Counted from the stretch's first letter, positions 9,607 to 18,850 are shown. The stretch: 64,000 nt of DNA from CALRWV02 sp943371965 (GCA_943371965.1 CALRWV020000002.1:186001-250000), one strand, 5' to 3'. Program-made: numbers and translations. Notes: generated by a model not told the origin, from the sequence alone.

Positions 9607-10104
9607 TTATTTCCTGAACGCAGATAAATTTTTGTAATCTTTTCCCAAAACCAGAGTCAGATCTGCATAATATTCATAACTGATTTGGGTGACAATTTTT
9701 GAATCATCAATGTTTAAAGTTTCTGCCAATTTTCTTGCAGCCGACAAATCTCCAACCCTGTCAATAATTGAACTGTTTTCAACATTGAAAGAGTTGTAGT
9801 TTCCTTTTTCAACCACATCAAATCCCTGATTTCGCAGATAGGAAATCAGCTGATCAGTCACTTTCGGAATTCCGTTTCCATTTAAAACTTCAATTTGTAT
9901 AACAAGTTTGTGATCAACTTTTGAAGCACTCAATTTTGAAGGATCGGGTGGAGAGTTGAAAATCCTGATGAATGCTGAAACCAGAAAATAAATGGTCAGC
10001 AATCCCAGAAATATGATAACACCGTTGAAAATCCAGTTTTTTCTGGATGAAGAAGATGCTGATGGCTGATTTTCAGATTGAGTTGATGGGGTTTCTTCTG
10101 CCAT
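9607..10104 (-). CDS. Membrane-anchored LytR C-terminal-domain protein
   Basis: A Ser/Gln-rich N-terminus, one TM helix (WIFNGVIIFLGLLTIYFLVS) and a periplasmic LytR_C-type domain (QIEVLNGNGIPKVTDQL ... DLTLVLGKDY). It lacks the LytR-Cps2A-Psr phosphotransferase domain, so it is not itself a wall ligase. I chose the ATG at 10104, whose first base is the last base of the upstream stop (TAATG overlap, translational coupling); an in-frame TTG two codons earlier is less likely. It precedes rsfS by 14 nt. Confidence 0.8.
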   Translation of the reverse strand: MAEETPSTQSENQPSASSSSRKNWIFNGVIIFLGLLTIYFLVSAFIRIFNSPPDPSKLSASKVDHKLVIQIEVLNGNGIPKVTDQLISYLRNQGFDVVEKGNYNSFNVENSSIIDRVGDLSAARKLAETLNIDDSKIVTQISYEYYADLTLVLGKDYKNLSAFRK

Positions 10105-10610
10105 TACCAACCGTTATCTGTAAAATCATAAAACGGATCAGCTATAGATCTGTAATTTCTGTTGTAGGAATTGAAATAATTGGAAACAGAATAAGGCTGC
10201 TGTCTGAAACCTACATACAAAGTTGTGTTTTGCCACGGTTTGTATTCAAGTGACAGATTTTTCAGGAATAGTTGTGCATTGTTTGCATTATTTCCAAAAG
10301 TCTGGGTATTGAACGGATCATGGATAATTCCCAAATCCATTCTTAGGACTGCCGGAGCATCAAATTTGTAAAAAATAGTATTGGTGTACATTCCTTCAGT
10401 GAAATTATTTCCCCCGCCAAATGAGGTCAAACTCATTGAATAGGAATGTTTCATTTCAAACTTACTCATATCTAAAAAACCGGATAGCGATGGTTTTGAA
10501 AGAATGGAAGGTAATGTTGGAGTTGGTGGCTGATTGATTCTTTGGGCTGACAATACGCCTGAAAGAAGCAAAACACTCATTCCGAACAAAATTTGAACTG
10601 ATTTTTTCAT
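10104..10610 (-). CDS. Exported protein of unknown function
   Basis: Starts at MKKSVQILFG with a Sec signal peptide ending near LSGVLSAQR. The mature part (about 145 residues) alternates polar and aromatic residues (KHSYSMSLTSFGGGNNF, LYVGFRQQPYSV), which suggests a periplasmic or outer-membrane beta-rich protein; no family was recognised. The longer frame start at 10649 would prepend 13 residues and spoil the signal peptide. The stop overlaps the start of the LytR_C gene by 1 nt. Confidence 0.75.
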   Translation of the reverse strand: MKKSVQILFGMSVLLLSGVLSAQRINQPPTPTLPSILSKPSLSGFLDMSKFEMKHSYSMSLTSFGGGNNFTEGMYTNTIFYKFDAPAVLRMDLGIIHDPFNTQTFGNNANNAQLFLKNLSLEYKPWQNTTLYVGFRQQPYSVSNYFNSYNRNYRSIADPFYDFTDNGW

Positions 10611-10714
10611 GATTGTGATGATAAAAAAACCTTCACTGAGAATCAACAAAATGCAGAACTGATTTCTGAATGGAGAATGCGTTGAAAATCGTTGTCTGTT
10701 TCGGAAAAAATGGG

Positions 10715-12100
10715 TTATGGATGATCGATTGAGATGGTTGCAGATGACTTTCTCTGTTTCCGTGAACTCTTTTGCGGTTCATTTCCGAAACCTACAACAT
10801 TGATTCTTTCTGATTGGGGAATATAAACTTTAAATCCTTCTTCATTTTCCTTTCCGGAATACTGGGTTCTGACTTGCTGTGAAAGTTTGGAATAGTCTTC
10901 AAGGTACTTTTCAAATTCAGCTTTGTAAGCGATAATTTCATCTGGACTCATTCCGCTTTTCATCGCTGTCATCAACCGGTTTGCTTCAAGAATACTCATT
11001 GGTTTTTCTTCAGGTTGCAATTGAGTTTTTACCAATGATTCTTCTTTGATTTTTACATGTGATGCATAAAGGACTTCATTTTTTGATACAATTTTATAAC
11101 TGACAACAGATTGAGCTTCAAAATCTGGAGCAATGATTCTGCCCAATTTCGGAAATGATTGGCGTAAACTCCGTGTGGTAAACGGATCTACAGAAATCAG
11201 CGAATATTGGGTTTGATTCATTTCTGAAATTGAAACTTTATCTGATTTATGAGGCAAATCGATAGAAAATGAAGAATAAACTTTACTAGGGTTTTTGCCG
11301 AATGATGCAAAAACCTGATTTCTGAAATCGTTGAAATTTTCAGCAGTAACAGCCTTTTTAAAAGCTGAAGCCAGTTTTGCGTTAATTTCAAAAACATCGG
11401 CATTGATTAAAAGCTGACCTGACCTGTCAATCAACAGTGATGACCGGATTTTTTCAGAATACTCACTTACGATTTTATCAATTCCGTAAATGGTTTCCCT
11501 GGTGAGATTCATTTTTCCGGAAACTGACTTTATTACATTCAAATCACCGCAATCTTTGCAGTTGTTTCCGGTAAAAACCAATGAAGGCTGATTGTTCTGT
11601 TTCCTGTCAAGAACAACATATTCATTTCTGTTTTGATCAATCGGAAGTGCGTCTTCTTTCCAGAAAAATAAAATATCTGATTCGGTTAAATCTGAAAGCA
11701 AATAATGGGTTTGAGGTGAAGCTCCAACCAATCCTGAAGAATGTTTTACTGGATCTGATTTTTCATTCTGGTTAAAAAGCGGATAGGCAACTGCAAGAGC
11801 AAGAATGGCAACAAGTGAACCTGCAAATGCCATTTTGAAACCGGACAGTTGAGGTTTTGCAGAAATACCATCAACGCGGTTCATCAGGTTTGAATATAAA
11901 TACGGATTTGAGGATGGTTTCATTTCCTCGGTTTGAAACAATGATCTCAATTCAGAATGAAACTGGACATAAGATGAACAGTTTTCACATTCCGGAAGAT
12001 GTTTTTCAACAAACTGTCTGTCGTTGTCTGAAATTCTTCCGTCCAAATACAAATCAATTAAATCTTTTGAAACCTTACAGTTATCAATCTTCCATGTCAT
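10715..12100 (-). CDS. Membrane anti-sigma factor with N-terminal zinc-finger (zf-HC2/ZAS)
   Basis: The N-terminus holds an anti-sigma zinc finger with the H-x3-C-x2-C pattern in EKHLPECENCSSY. One TM helix follows (MAFAGSLVAILALAVAYPLF, about residues 95-115), then a long periplasmic part of about 340 residues I do not recognise. It overlaps the upstream sigma gene by 17 nt when started at MTWKIDNC (12100). Known pairs of this design hold the sigma factor at the membrane until envelope stress triggers release; that role is inferred. The periplasmic part is unusually large for a ZAS protein. Confidence 0.85.
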   Translation of the reverse strand: MTWKIDNCKVSKDLIDLYLDGRISDNDRQFVEKHLPECENCSSYVQFHSELRSLFQTEEMKPSSNPYLYSNLMNRVDGISAKPQLSGFKMAFAGSLVAILALAVAYPLFNQNEKSDPVKHSSGLVGASPQTHYLLSDLTESDILFFWKEDALPIDQNRNEYVVLDRKQNNQPSLVFTGNNCKDCGDLNVIKSVSGKMNLTRETIYGIDKIVSEYSEKIRSSLLIDRSGQLLINADVFEINAKLASAFKKAVTAENFNDFRNQVFASFGKNPSKVYSSFSIDLPHKSDKVSISEMNQTQYSLISVDPFTTRSLRQSFPKLGRIIAPDFEAQSVVSYKIVSKNEVLYASHVKIKEESLVKTQLQPEEKPMSILEANRLMTAMKSGMSPDEIIAYKAEFEKYLEDYSKLSQQVRTQYSGKENEEGFKVYIPQSERINVVGFGNEPQKSSRKQRKSSATISIDHP

Positions 12101-12698
12101 CCGATTCGTAACTCCAATATGGGTCAAGAACTTCTTTAAGAGCGGTTCTTGCGCGGTTTAACCGTGATTTTACTGTTCCCAATTCCAAATCAAGAACTTT
12201 GGCAATTTCTTCGTAAGGAAGGTTTTCAAAATCTTTCAGAACAATAATTGATCTGTGTTTTTCGGAGAGTTTTGACAATCCCCAACGAACCATGTCAATT
12301 TTTTCTTTTTGAAGAATATTGTTGTCGGTTCTTTCACCTCTTGCAACCGGGTCAAGTTCCATTTTTTCAAGACTGAACAACCGGCGGATTCTTTTTCTCC
12401 TAATTTCGTCACGGCAATGATTAACCGCAATACGGTAAATCCATGTTCCGAGACTGGAACGGTGTTCAAATCGTGCAATTGATGTGTAAACTTTGATAAA
12501 TATTTCCTGAGTCAGGTCATCAATCACTTCAGGATCGTTCAGAATTGAATACACCAATCCGCGAACTTTTTCCTGATATTGTTTGACCAACTTCTGAAAT
12601 GCTGCTTTATCACCCTGTTGACAAGCGACTGCCAATGTATAATCTGGAGTTCCTTCATAAGACACTGGTTGTGAAAGTACGGCAACTTGTTCTTGCAT
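12084..12698 (-). CDS. ECF-type RNA polymerase sigma factor
   Basis: A 204-aa two-domain sigma factor. Region 2 includes AFQKLVKQYQEKVRGLVYSI and the DNA-melting part RSSLGTWIYRIAVNHCRDEI; region 4 holds the helix-turn-helix YEEIAKVLDLELGTVKSRLNRA. Its 3' end overlaps the zinc-finger anti-sigma gene, the typical sigma/anti-sigma arrangement. An ECF-like GGAAC motif about 65 nt upstream of its start may mean it activates itself. The stimulus is unknown, but the membrane partner points to the envelope. Confidence 0.94.
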   Translation of the reverse strand: MQEQVAVLSQPVSYEGTPDYTLAVACQQGDKAAFQKLVKQYQEKVRGLVYSILNDPEVIDDLTQEIFIKVYTSIARFEHRSSLGTWIYRIAVNHCRDEIRRKRIRRLFSLEKMELDPVARGERTDNNILQKEKIDMVRWGLSKLSEKHRSIIVLKDFENLPYEEIAKVLDLELGTVKSRLNRARTALKEVLDPYWSYESDDMED

Positions 12699-12742
12699 AA
12701 GATTTTCCTTCGCTTACTCTAAAAAGAGCTAAGTCTTTCATT

Positions 12743-12769
12743 TAGTCGACAGATTTGTTACCATGTTCC
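12743..12769 (-). promoter_or_regulatory. Candidate autoregulatory ECF promoter of the sigma operon
   Basis: On the minus strand GGAAC (12769-12765) is followed after 14 nt by GTCGACTAA, resembling the GGAAC ... GTC spacing of many ECF promoters, about 45-70 nt before the sigma start. Just beyond lies a GACAAAAA / TTTTTGTC dyad. This is a motif match by eye only. Confidence 0.35.
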
Positions 12770-12942
12770 GACAAAAATTGGAGTTTTTCCGGATTTTTTG
12801 TCAGTTACGGAAGTTACATTCCAAAGTTTTACAAAAACGATACCAAAAAAACTGCACCCATAATTTTCCTTTTCAACTTATAATTTAATAAATGAAAGGA
12901 AAATAAAACATATTCAATTATTTTTGAAAAAAATCAACTTTC

Positions 12943-13890
12943 ATGAACCGTTTAGACCGATTGACCTCAATTCTGCTTTTGCTTCAAAACAAAAAACTGA
13001 TCAGAGCGAAGGATATTGCTGATCATTTCAGCATCAGTCTCAGAACTGTTTACCGTGATATCCGTTCTCTCGAAGAAGCAGGTGTTCCAATTGCTGCAGA
13101 AGCCGGTGAAGGATATCAGCTTGTTGACGGTTATCATTTGCCACCAGTTATGTTTACAGCTGAGGAAGCAAGTTCATTGTTTGTCGGAGGAAAATTTGTT
13201 GAGCGGAATACCGACAAATCAATTCAGACCCATATTAAATCGGCATTAATGAAAATCCACTCTGTATTGCCCGATGAGAAAAAGGAGTACGTTGATGAAC
13301 TGATGGATTCTACTCTTGTACTTGAATCTCTTGATTCAGGATTTTATTCAGAGTTGCAGGATAATTTAAGCATCATACAAAATTCAATTATCAGCAAATC
13401 ACTTTTGAAAATCGGATATACAGCCAATTACAATGATAACTATTCTGACCGTACTGTAGAACCTTTGGGATTGATTTACTTTGCCGATCATTGGCATTTG
13501 GTTGCTTATTGCAGATTACGTCAAGATTTCCGGAATTTCAGAACGGATAGAATTAAAAGCATTCAGGTATTAAGGGAACCATTTCAACTTCGTGATCAGT
13601 TTTCGCTGGTTGAATTTTTAAAAAAACAGCAGGATGTTCAGGATGCAGTCGAATTTCAAGTCACATTTCCATCTTTTGTTTTCAACAAGATAAACAAACG
13701 GAATTTATTCGGGTTGACATCAAAAATCAGCGAAGGCGAAATGGTTCGGTGCACTTTCATCCATCCAACTTTTGACTATATCAAATTCTGGCTTCTTTCT
13801 TTCGGCAACCGGGTTGAAATTGTTTATCCTGAAATTCTAAAAACTTTGGTTCTTGATGAAGCGAAGAAGATCGTTATCAAACTCTCCTGA
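12943..13890 (+). CDS. HTH-WYL transcriptional regulator (YafY type)
   Basis: A winged HTH_11 domain (residues 5-60; RAKDIADHFSISLRTVYRDI) is followed by the typical EAGVPIAAEAGEGYQLVDGY linker and a WYL domain around residues 140-215 (VEPLGLIYFADHWHLVAYCRLR, RTDRIKSI) with a WCX-type tail. Proteins of this design bind small ligands or nucleic acid through WYL and regulate adjacent genes. A DinB-family gene follows, and a dyad at 13926-13950 between them is a plausible operator. Confidence 0.92.
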   Translation: MNRLDRLTSILLLLQNKKLIRAKDIADHFSISLRTVYRDIRSLEEAGVPIAAEAGEGYQLVDGYHLPPVMFTAEEASSLFVGGKFVERNTDKSIQTHIKSALMKIHSVLPDEKKEYVDELMDSTLVLESLDSGFYSELQDNLSIIQNSIISKSLLKIGYTANYNDNYSDRTVEPLGLIYFADHWHLVAYCRLRQDFRNFRTDRIKSIQVLREPFQLRDQFSLVEFLKKQQDVQDAVEFQVTFPSFVFNKINKRNLFGLTSKISEGEMVRCTFIHPTFDYIKFWLLSFGNRVEIVYPEILKTLVLDEAKKIVIKLS

Positions 13891-13925
13891 ATTCTATCCC
13901 GAAAAATTTTTATTTTATTTTTTCC

Positions 13926-13950
13926 CTGCTGACATACTGTTGTCACCAGG
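13926..13950. promoter_or_regulatory. Candidate operator dyad between the WYL regulator and DinB
   Basis: Imperfect inverted repeat with half-sites GCTGACA (13928-13934) and TGTCACC (13941-13947), centred on TACTGT. It lies 36 nt after the regulator stop and about 45 nt before the DinB start. Position and symmetry suit an operator for the WYL protein, but no binding data can be inferred. Confidence 0.4.
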
Positions 13951-13993
13951 CCCTCCGAACTTTGTTTCTTTCAAATTAATCAAAAGGAACAAA

Positions 13994-14530
13994 ATGAAGA
14001 CTGCAACTCAAATAAACACCGAATTTCAACAGCAAATCAATTTCTGGAAATCTGAGTTGAATAATTACAATGACGAACAATTTTCCAAAAAACCCGCTGA
14101 TGATAAATGGTCAATCGGACAACTTTATTATCATCTGGCATTCGGTACCCAAAATTTCCACCTAAAAATGATAGAGCTTTGCCTCGAACAAAAAAATGTG
14201 GTTTTGGATAGACCCAAAAACATTAAAGGAAAAATTTCTTTCCTGATTGGCGGATTTCCACCGGTTAAAATTAAAGTTCCACCAACAGAGCAATACACTC
14301 CAAAACAAAGCTCAGTTGAAGAAATAAAATCCGCACTCGATCAGCTTTCTGTTAAAATGAGTACCGTTTCAGCATTGGTTGATAATTCAAACTCAAAAGT
14401 GAAAGTTGCGCATCCCGGTTTCAGCTACCTGAATGCGAAAGAATGGTATCAATTAATAGAAATGCATTTCAGGCACCACAGAAGACAAAAAGCCGAATTG
14501 GATTTGTTTTTGAAATCTGGAGTTAACTGA
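13994..14530 (+). CDS. DinB-family protein (four-helix metal-binding fold)
   Basis: The family hallmarks are an early helix with QQINFWKSELNNY, KPADDKWSIGQLYYHLAFG (first His) and a late helix EWYQLIEMHFRHHRRQKAEL (second and third His of the metal site). At 178 aa it is typical. The start is placed at MKTATQINTEF because AAAAGGAAC lies just upstream; the open frame extends further back but into the regulator gene. DinB proteins are often bacillithiol/mycothiol-type transferases or of unknown role; no specific substrate is implied. Confidence 0.85.
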   Translation: MKTATQINTEFQQQINFWKSELNNYNDEQFSKKPADDKWSIGQLYYHLAFGTQNFHLKMIELCLEQKNVVLDRPKNIKGKISFLIGGFPPVKIKVPPTEQYTPKQSSVEEIKSALDQLSVKMSTVSALVDNSNSKVKVAHPGFSYLNAKEWYQLIEMHFRHHRRQKAELDLFLKSGVN

Positions 14531-14531
14531 T

Positions 14532-14876
14532 ATGTCAATATCTAGACTTTGGTTGAATGCAATTTTGGTTGGAATTGTCAGTTCATCACTCGAAGGAATA
14601 TTACTCTTTTTTGCAGCACCCGAACTTCCGTTTTGGAATTTTACCGAAAGCATTTTATTCTGGTTTACTTGCGGAGTAATCATTTATTTGTCAGAAACAG
14701 GAATTCCTTCAATTATAAATGGAATACTGCTTTCTGTCTTTTTAAGTCTGCCATGGTATATTTCAATTGCTGTAATACCGAAGGAATATGAACATATTTT
14801 ACCTTTGATTATTCAGGGAATTATCTTTGGTGCAGTTATCGGATTTCTTGTAAAAAAACTGAAACTCAAAACCTGA
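14532..14876 (+). CDS. Small integral membrane protein, unknown
   Basis: 114 residues with four predicted TM segments (about 7-28, 37-54, 58-80 and 92-110) and a basic C-terminal tail (KKLKLKT). It begins 1 nt after the DinB stop, so it is translationally linked to it. No family was recognised. Small size, high hydrophobicity and conserved spacing to neighbours support a real gene. Confidence 0.7.
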   Translation: MSISRLWLNAILVGIVSSSLEGILLFFAAPELPFWNFTESILFWFTCGVIIYLSETGIPSIINGILLSVFLSLPWYISIAVIPKEYEHILPLIIQGIIFGAVIGFLVKKLKLKT

Positions 14877-14884
14877 TTTCAATT

Positions 14885-15205
14885 ATGTCAAAAACAATAA
14901 ATTCTGAAAAAGTTCCGGTTGAATTCATCAAAAATTTTGGACCAAAAAGCAAAGAATGGCTGAATGAAATCGGTGTTTTCAACTGGAGTGACATTGACCG
15001 TATTGGAGTCATTGAAGTTTTTGTTATGCTGAAACGTGTCAATCCGAATATTTCACTGAATATGCTTTGGGCTTTGTATATGGGGCATCAAGGAAAACAC
15101 TGGATGGAAATTACGGAAAAAGAAAAACTGGAACTGAAAGCAGAATTGAAAACATACGGGATCCACGAAGGTGCACGAAGGATCACTAAGAAAAGCAAAA
15201 TGTAA
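14885..15205 (+). CDS. TfoX C-terminal-domain protein
   Basis: The whole 106-aa protein matches the TfoX/Sxy C-terminal pattern: FIKNFGPKSKEWLNEIGVFNW, then VFVMLKRVNPNISLNMLWAL and GKHWMEITEKEKLEL. The TfoX N-terminal domain is absent; stand-alone C-terminal domains are common outside gammaproteobacteria and are not proven competence regulators. It lies 8 nt after the small membrane protein and before the DNA glycosylase tag. Confidence 0.8.
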   Translation: MSKTINSEKVPVEFIKNFGPKSKEWLNEIGVFNWSDIDRIGVIEVFVMLKRVNPNISLNMLWALYMGHQGKHWMEITEKEKLELKAELKTYGIHEGARRITKKSKM

Positions 15206-15300
15206 AATCTGTTACAATATGAATATTCTGTAATGTGTAATTTTAAACAATCACTTATGATTATTATTAGTGTTCTTTGTGACCTTAGTGGAGAAATTAT

Positions 15301-15858
15301 ATGAAAAGATGTGCCTGGTGCGGTGAAGATCTGCTTTATATGAAGTATCATGATGAAGAATGGGGAGTACCGCTTCATGATGACCGTCAGCTATTTGAAA
15401 TGATCAATCTTGAAGGCGCTCAAGCCGGATTGAGTTGGATTACCATTTTGAGAAAACGTGAAAACTACAAAAAGGCATTTGACAATTTCGACGCAAAAAA
15501 AATTGCAAAATATGATTCAAAGAAAATCGAAAGTCTTTTGCAGAATGAAGGAATCGTCAGAAATAAATTGAAAGTCAATTCTGTTGTTACTAATGCAAAG
15601 GCATTTCTTGAAATCCAAAAAGAGTTTGGTTCGTTTGATGCTTATATCTGGCAGTTTGTTGGTGGGAAAGCAATCAGAAATAAAAGACTTTCCATGAAAG
15701 ATATTCCAGCAAAAACAGCAGAATCGGACGCAATGAGCAAAGATTTATTGAAACGGGGATTCAAGTTTGTCGGCTCTACCATTTGTTATGCTTTCATGCA
15801 GGCAACCGGAATGGTTAATGATCACGTCTCAGATTGTTTCAGATACAAACAGGTTTGA
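15301..15858 (+). CDS. tag: 3-methyladenine DNA glycosylase I
   Basis: Removes 3-methyladenine from alkylated DNA, leaving an abasic site. The N-terminus MKRCAWCG ... MKYHDEEWG places Cys4 and His17 at the zinc-ligand positions known from E. coli Tag, and the C-terminal NDHVSDCFRY supplies the other His and Cys. The core motif NLEGAQAGLSWITILRKRE is intact. 185 aa is normal. It is followed after 6 nt by a HEAT-repeat protein. Confidence 0.95.
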   Translation: MKRCAWCGEDLLYMKYHDEEWGVPLHDDRQLFEMINLEGAQAGLSWITILRKRENYKKAFDNFDAKKIAKYDSKKIESLLQNEGIVRNKLKVNSVVTNAKAFLEIQKEFGSFDAYIWQFVGGKAIRNKRLSMKDIPAKTAESDAMSKDLLKRGFKFVGSTICYAFMQATGMVNDHVSDCFRYKQV

Positions 15859-15864
15859 GTTTTT

Positions 15865-16509
15865 ATGTCAATAGAAGTTGAAAAACTGATTAAGCAATCC
15901 ATTAAACGGCGGGATGAAAAAGCCAATATTGAACTGGCCATTTTAATTTCAGATAAAAATGACATTGAAGCTGTCAATAAATTATTTGAATTATTGGGAA
16001 CTTCAAAAAAGGAAATTCAATATGATTGCATTAAAGCCATTTATGAAATTGGAGTCCGAAGTCCTCATCTGATTTCACCGCATTTGAATGAACTGCTTCC
16101 TATTCTGAAAAACAAAAACAACAGATTAGTTTGGGGAAGCATGACCGCTATCAGTTCAATTTCGGCTTCGATTCCTGATAAGATTTATAAAGTTCTGCCT
16201 GAAATTATTGATGGATCGGAAAGAGGGTCTGTTATCGCAAAAGATCATGCAATGAAAATAATGAGAACACTTGCCGGATTGAAAAAGTATCAGAAAGAAA
16301 TAATTCCATTGATGCTGGAACAACTTCAACTATCACCAGACAATCAGTTTCCTTCTTATGCTTTGTTGATTTCTGAAGTAATTGATAACGAGAATGTGGG
16401 TCATTTTACTCAGATCATTTCAGAACGGTTGAAGACAATTGAGGTTGAAAGTAAAAGAAGAACTCTGAGGAAAATTCTCCTTTCAATCTTAAATGAAAAA
16501 AATAATTGA
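15865..16509 (+). CDS. HEAT-repeat-like helical protein
   Basis: 214 residues of regularly spaced amphipathic helix pairs (for example DIEAVNKLFELLGTSKKEIQ, then SPHLISPHLNELLPILKNKN), suggesting five or so HEAT-type repeats. No catalytic motif is visible. It lies 6 nt after tag and may be co-transcribed; a scaffold role is the most one can infer. It ends 2 nt from the convergent TlpA-like gene with no clear terminator between. Confidence 0.7.
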   Translation: MSIEVEKLIKQSIKRRDEKANIELAILISDKNDIEAVNKLFELLGTSKKEIQYDCIKAIYEIGVRSPHLISPHLNELLPILKNKNNRLVWGSMTAISSISASIPDKIYKVLPEIIDGSERGSVIAKDHAMKIMRTLAGLKKYQKEIIPLMLEQLQLSPDNQFPSYALLISEVIDNENVGHFTQIISERLKTIEVESKRRTLRKILLSILNEKNN

Positions 16510-16511
16510 TT

Positions 16512-17873
16512 TTATTTTAAATATTTCCCAAGAACTTGATCCAACTTCTCTCTTCTTACATCACTTCCCGTACCTATAATTTTTCCATCAGGATCGACAA
16601 GAATTGTTGTAGGGTATGAAAAAACTTCAAATTTATCCAAAATATTTCTTACCGAATCACCATTTAGAACTGATAGTTTCCATTTCATAGGATAGCGCTT
16701 TGTGGTAAATAACTTTAATTTGTCAATTTCATCATAGCATGCTATAGAAAGTATTTCAAACCCTTTTTCATTGTACTTAGTATATGTTTTAATTAAATAT
16801 GGAATATCACCGACACACGGTATGCACCAGGTTCCCCAAAAATCCAAAAGATAATATTTTCTTCTGAAGCTTGATTTAGAATATGATACAGTAGAATCAT
16901 TTAAAGAATTGAATTTAAAATCAGGTAATACATTTCCTGCACTTATTTTCCGTTGTGGACCAAAGGACCTAATCGCCCAATCTTTTTCATTCCATCCATC
17001 ATATTTCATCAATTCATTATAATAAATTTTCTCTAGTTCGCTTAATCCTAAATCGTTTGAAACAATTAGAAACATCCATAGAGAATTTACTCTTACAGCA
17101 GTGACTGGATAACCTTTTACGACATCATCAATATAGTCCTTATTTCCCATTATTTTATCTGCAATAACATCTGTAAAAAAAGGTATATAGGTTCCCCAAA
17201 GAATCGAATTTGGTTTTACTTCATTTAAGATTTTTCTTGCTAAAATAGTATCAGGGCTTCCAATATATGATTTAATGTGACATTCAATTATATCCAAAAA
17301 GGAAAGGAGCAAGGTATCTGTTTCATTGTCCCTGAAATTATTTATTTTCCCAATTAATGTTTCAGATTTCTGGTTTTTCCAATAATCTGCAGGGACAATA
17401 CCTTTTTCTTCAGCTTTTGTTTGTCCATCATTGAGTGAATCAATTGTATTTATATTAAATTTGGAATAAATATAAAAATCATGATCGAACCCGTTTTCAT
17501 CTTTAAACCTAACAACCAAAGAATCCTTTTTTGAAATAGTTGTATAAATATCAAAATTAATCTGCATTGGTTCTGTTCGCCCTTCCTTTAAAAGGATTGG
17601 AATTTCTGCCAACACTTCGTTTTTCCTGGCAACCAACAAAAGATTAAAGCCTGATTCCGGATATACAATTTCATATTCACCTGTTGAACTGATATTTTCT
17701 CTAGCTAATGTATCAGGTAAATATTTGTTTTCTTTTTGCTTAACAAGAAACATGGTAATACCTGAAAATGGTTTTCCATCTGAATCAGTTATTTTCCCCC
17801 CAATAGTTGATTGCGGCAATTGGTTGCACGAAAGCACTAACATGGTCATTAACAAAAAGCTTACCTTTTTCAT
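16512..17873 (-). CDS. TlpA-like thioredoxin-fold lipoprotein
   Basis: A lipoprotein signal (MKKVSFLLMTMLVLSC, Cys16) is followed by a short CarboxypepD_reg-like segment (GGKITDSDGKPFSGITMFLV), a helical middle (about residues 130-320) and a C-terminal thioredoxin/TlpA domain with redox motif WGTWCIPCVGD (CxxC) and cis-Pro region FSYPTTILVDPDGKI. It would be an envelope thiol-disulfide oxidoreductase. This architecture is common in Bacteroidota. The gene is noticeably more AT-rich than its neighbours. Confidence 0.88.
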   Translation of the reverse strand: MKKVSFLLMTMLVLSCNQLPQSTIGGKITDSDGKPFSGITMFLVKQKENKYLPDTLARENISSTGEYEIVYPESGFNLLLVARKNEVLAEIPILLKEGRTEPMQINFDIYTTISKKDSLVVRFKDENGFDHDFYIYSKFNINTIDSLNDGQTKAEEKGIVPADYWKNQKSETLIGKINNFRDNETDTLLLSFLDIIECHIKSYIGSPDTILARKILNEVKPNSILWGTYIPFFTDVIADKIMGNKDYIDDVVKGYPVTAVRVNSLWMFLIVSNDLGLSELEKIYYNELMKYDGWNEKDWAIRSFGPQRKISAGNVLPDFKFNSLNDSTVSYSKSSFRRKYYLLDFWGTWCIPCVGDIPYLIKTYTKYNEKGFEILSIACYDEIDKLKLFTTKRYPMKWKLSVLNGDSVRNILDKFEVFSYPTTILVDPDGKIIGTGSDVRREKLDQVLGKYLK

Positions 17874-18097
17874 CGGGATTCCTATTTGTAATAAAGTGAA
17901 TTGGATTTTTTTGCAACAAGACTCAGAATTCAGAACAATAAACTGTCAAACTTCAGGTTTATACTTTGTTGGATTTAAGAAGTTCCATATGTTATTTAAA
18001 AAATTTTGGGAATCGTAATGTAACTGAACAATTACTTGAAAATGACCATTTTATATCAGAATTCTTTACTAATTAATCATCAATCATTAAACACTTT

Positions 18098-18844
18098 CTA
18101 AAGCTTGTATCTCAATTTCAACCTAACTGATTTGATGATCTTCAGAATCAGTTCAGCCACCTGTTTCGGACTTGTATCCGGTTTTGTTTTTGTTCTTATA
18201 TTTTTGATTGCGCTGTATGTGTTGGGGTAATAAACTGAATTTTCCGAATAACTGTTGACTGCCACTTCAACTTTTTTTCCGAATGTACTTGAAGTTTCTG
18301 TAGGTTCAATCAGAACTACTTTAATTCCAAAAGGCTTAACTTCAACTGCAAGTGATTCAGAGTAACCTTCAAGGGCAAATTTGGAAGCGCAGTAAAATCC
18401 CGCCATCGGAATTCCTTCCCGTCCCAAACCGCTTGAAATATTAATAATCAAACCGGATTTTTTAATCCGCATCAAAGGCAGAACATATTTTGTAACGCGA
18501 TGAACTCCCCAGAAATTTGTATCAAATTGTGCCATTCCTTCTTCAATCGTTGTGTCTTCAATTGAACCGGCCAATCCGTAACCGGTGGCATTGATCAGTA
18601 TATCAATCTGGTTGTATTTTTCCTTGATGATGGAAACCAAAGCCTTTACACTTTCTTCATTGCGGACATCAAGAGTTTCAATCTGAAACTTTACATTCGC
18701 AGTTTCCATTTCCCTTTTTAATTCTTTGATTGCTTTCTGATCACGAACAGTTGCAACAACATGGTAATTCTGTTTTGCCAACAAAATAGCAGCGGTTAAT
18801 CCTATTCCTGAAGAAGCACCTGTGATGAGTACGAGTTTGTTCAT
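18098..18844 (-). CDS. Short-chain dehydrogenase/reductase
   Basis: Classical SDR: NAD(P)-binding TGASSGIG (residues 6-13), NATGYG, catalytic Ser in NISSGLG and YCASK (Tyr/Lys). 248 aa. The basic residue near TVRDQK suggests NADP(H). It begins 6 nt downstream of the NamZ-like gene on the same strand, so they may be co-transcribed, though no shared pathway is obvious. The substrate cannot be stated. Confidence 0.92.
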   Translation of the reverse strand: MNKLVLITGASSGIGLTAAILLAKQNYHVVATVRDQKAIKELKREMETANVKFQIETLDVRNEESVKALVSIIKEKYNQIDILINATGYGLAGSIEDTTIEEGMAQFDTNFWGVHRVTKYVLPLMRIKKSGLIINISSGLGREGIPMAGFYCASKFALEGYSESLAVEVKPFGIKVVLIEPTETSSTFGKKVEVAVNSYSENSVYYPNTYSAIKNIRTKTKPDTSPKQVAELILKIIKSVRLKLRYKL

Positions 18845-18850
18845 GAAAGT

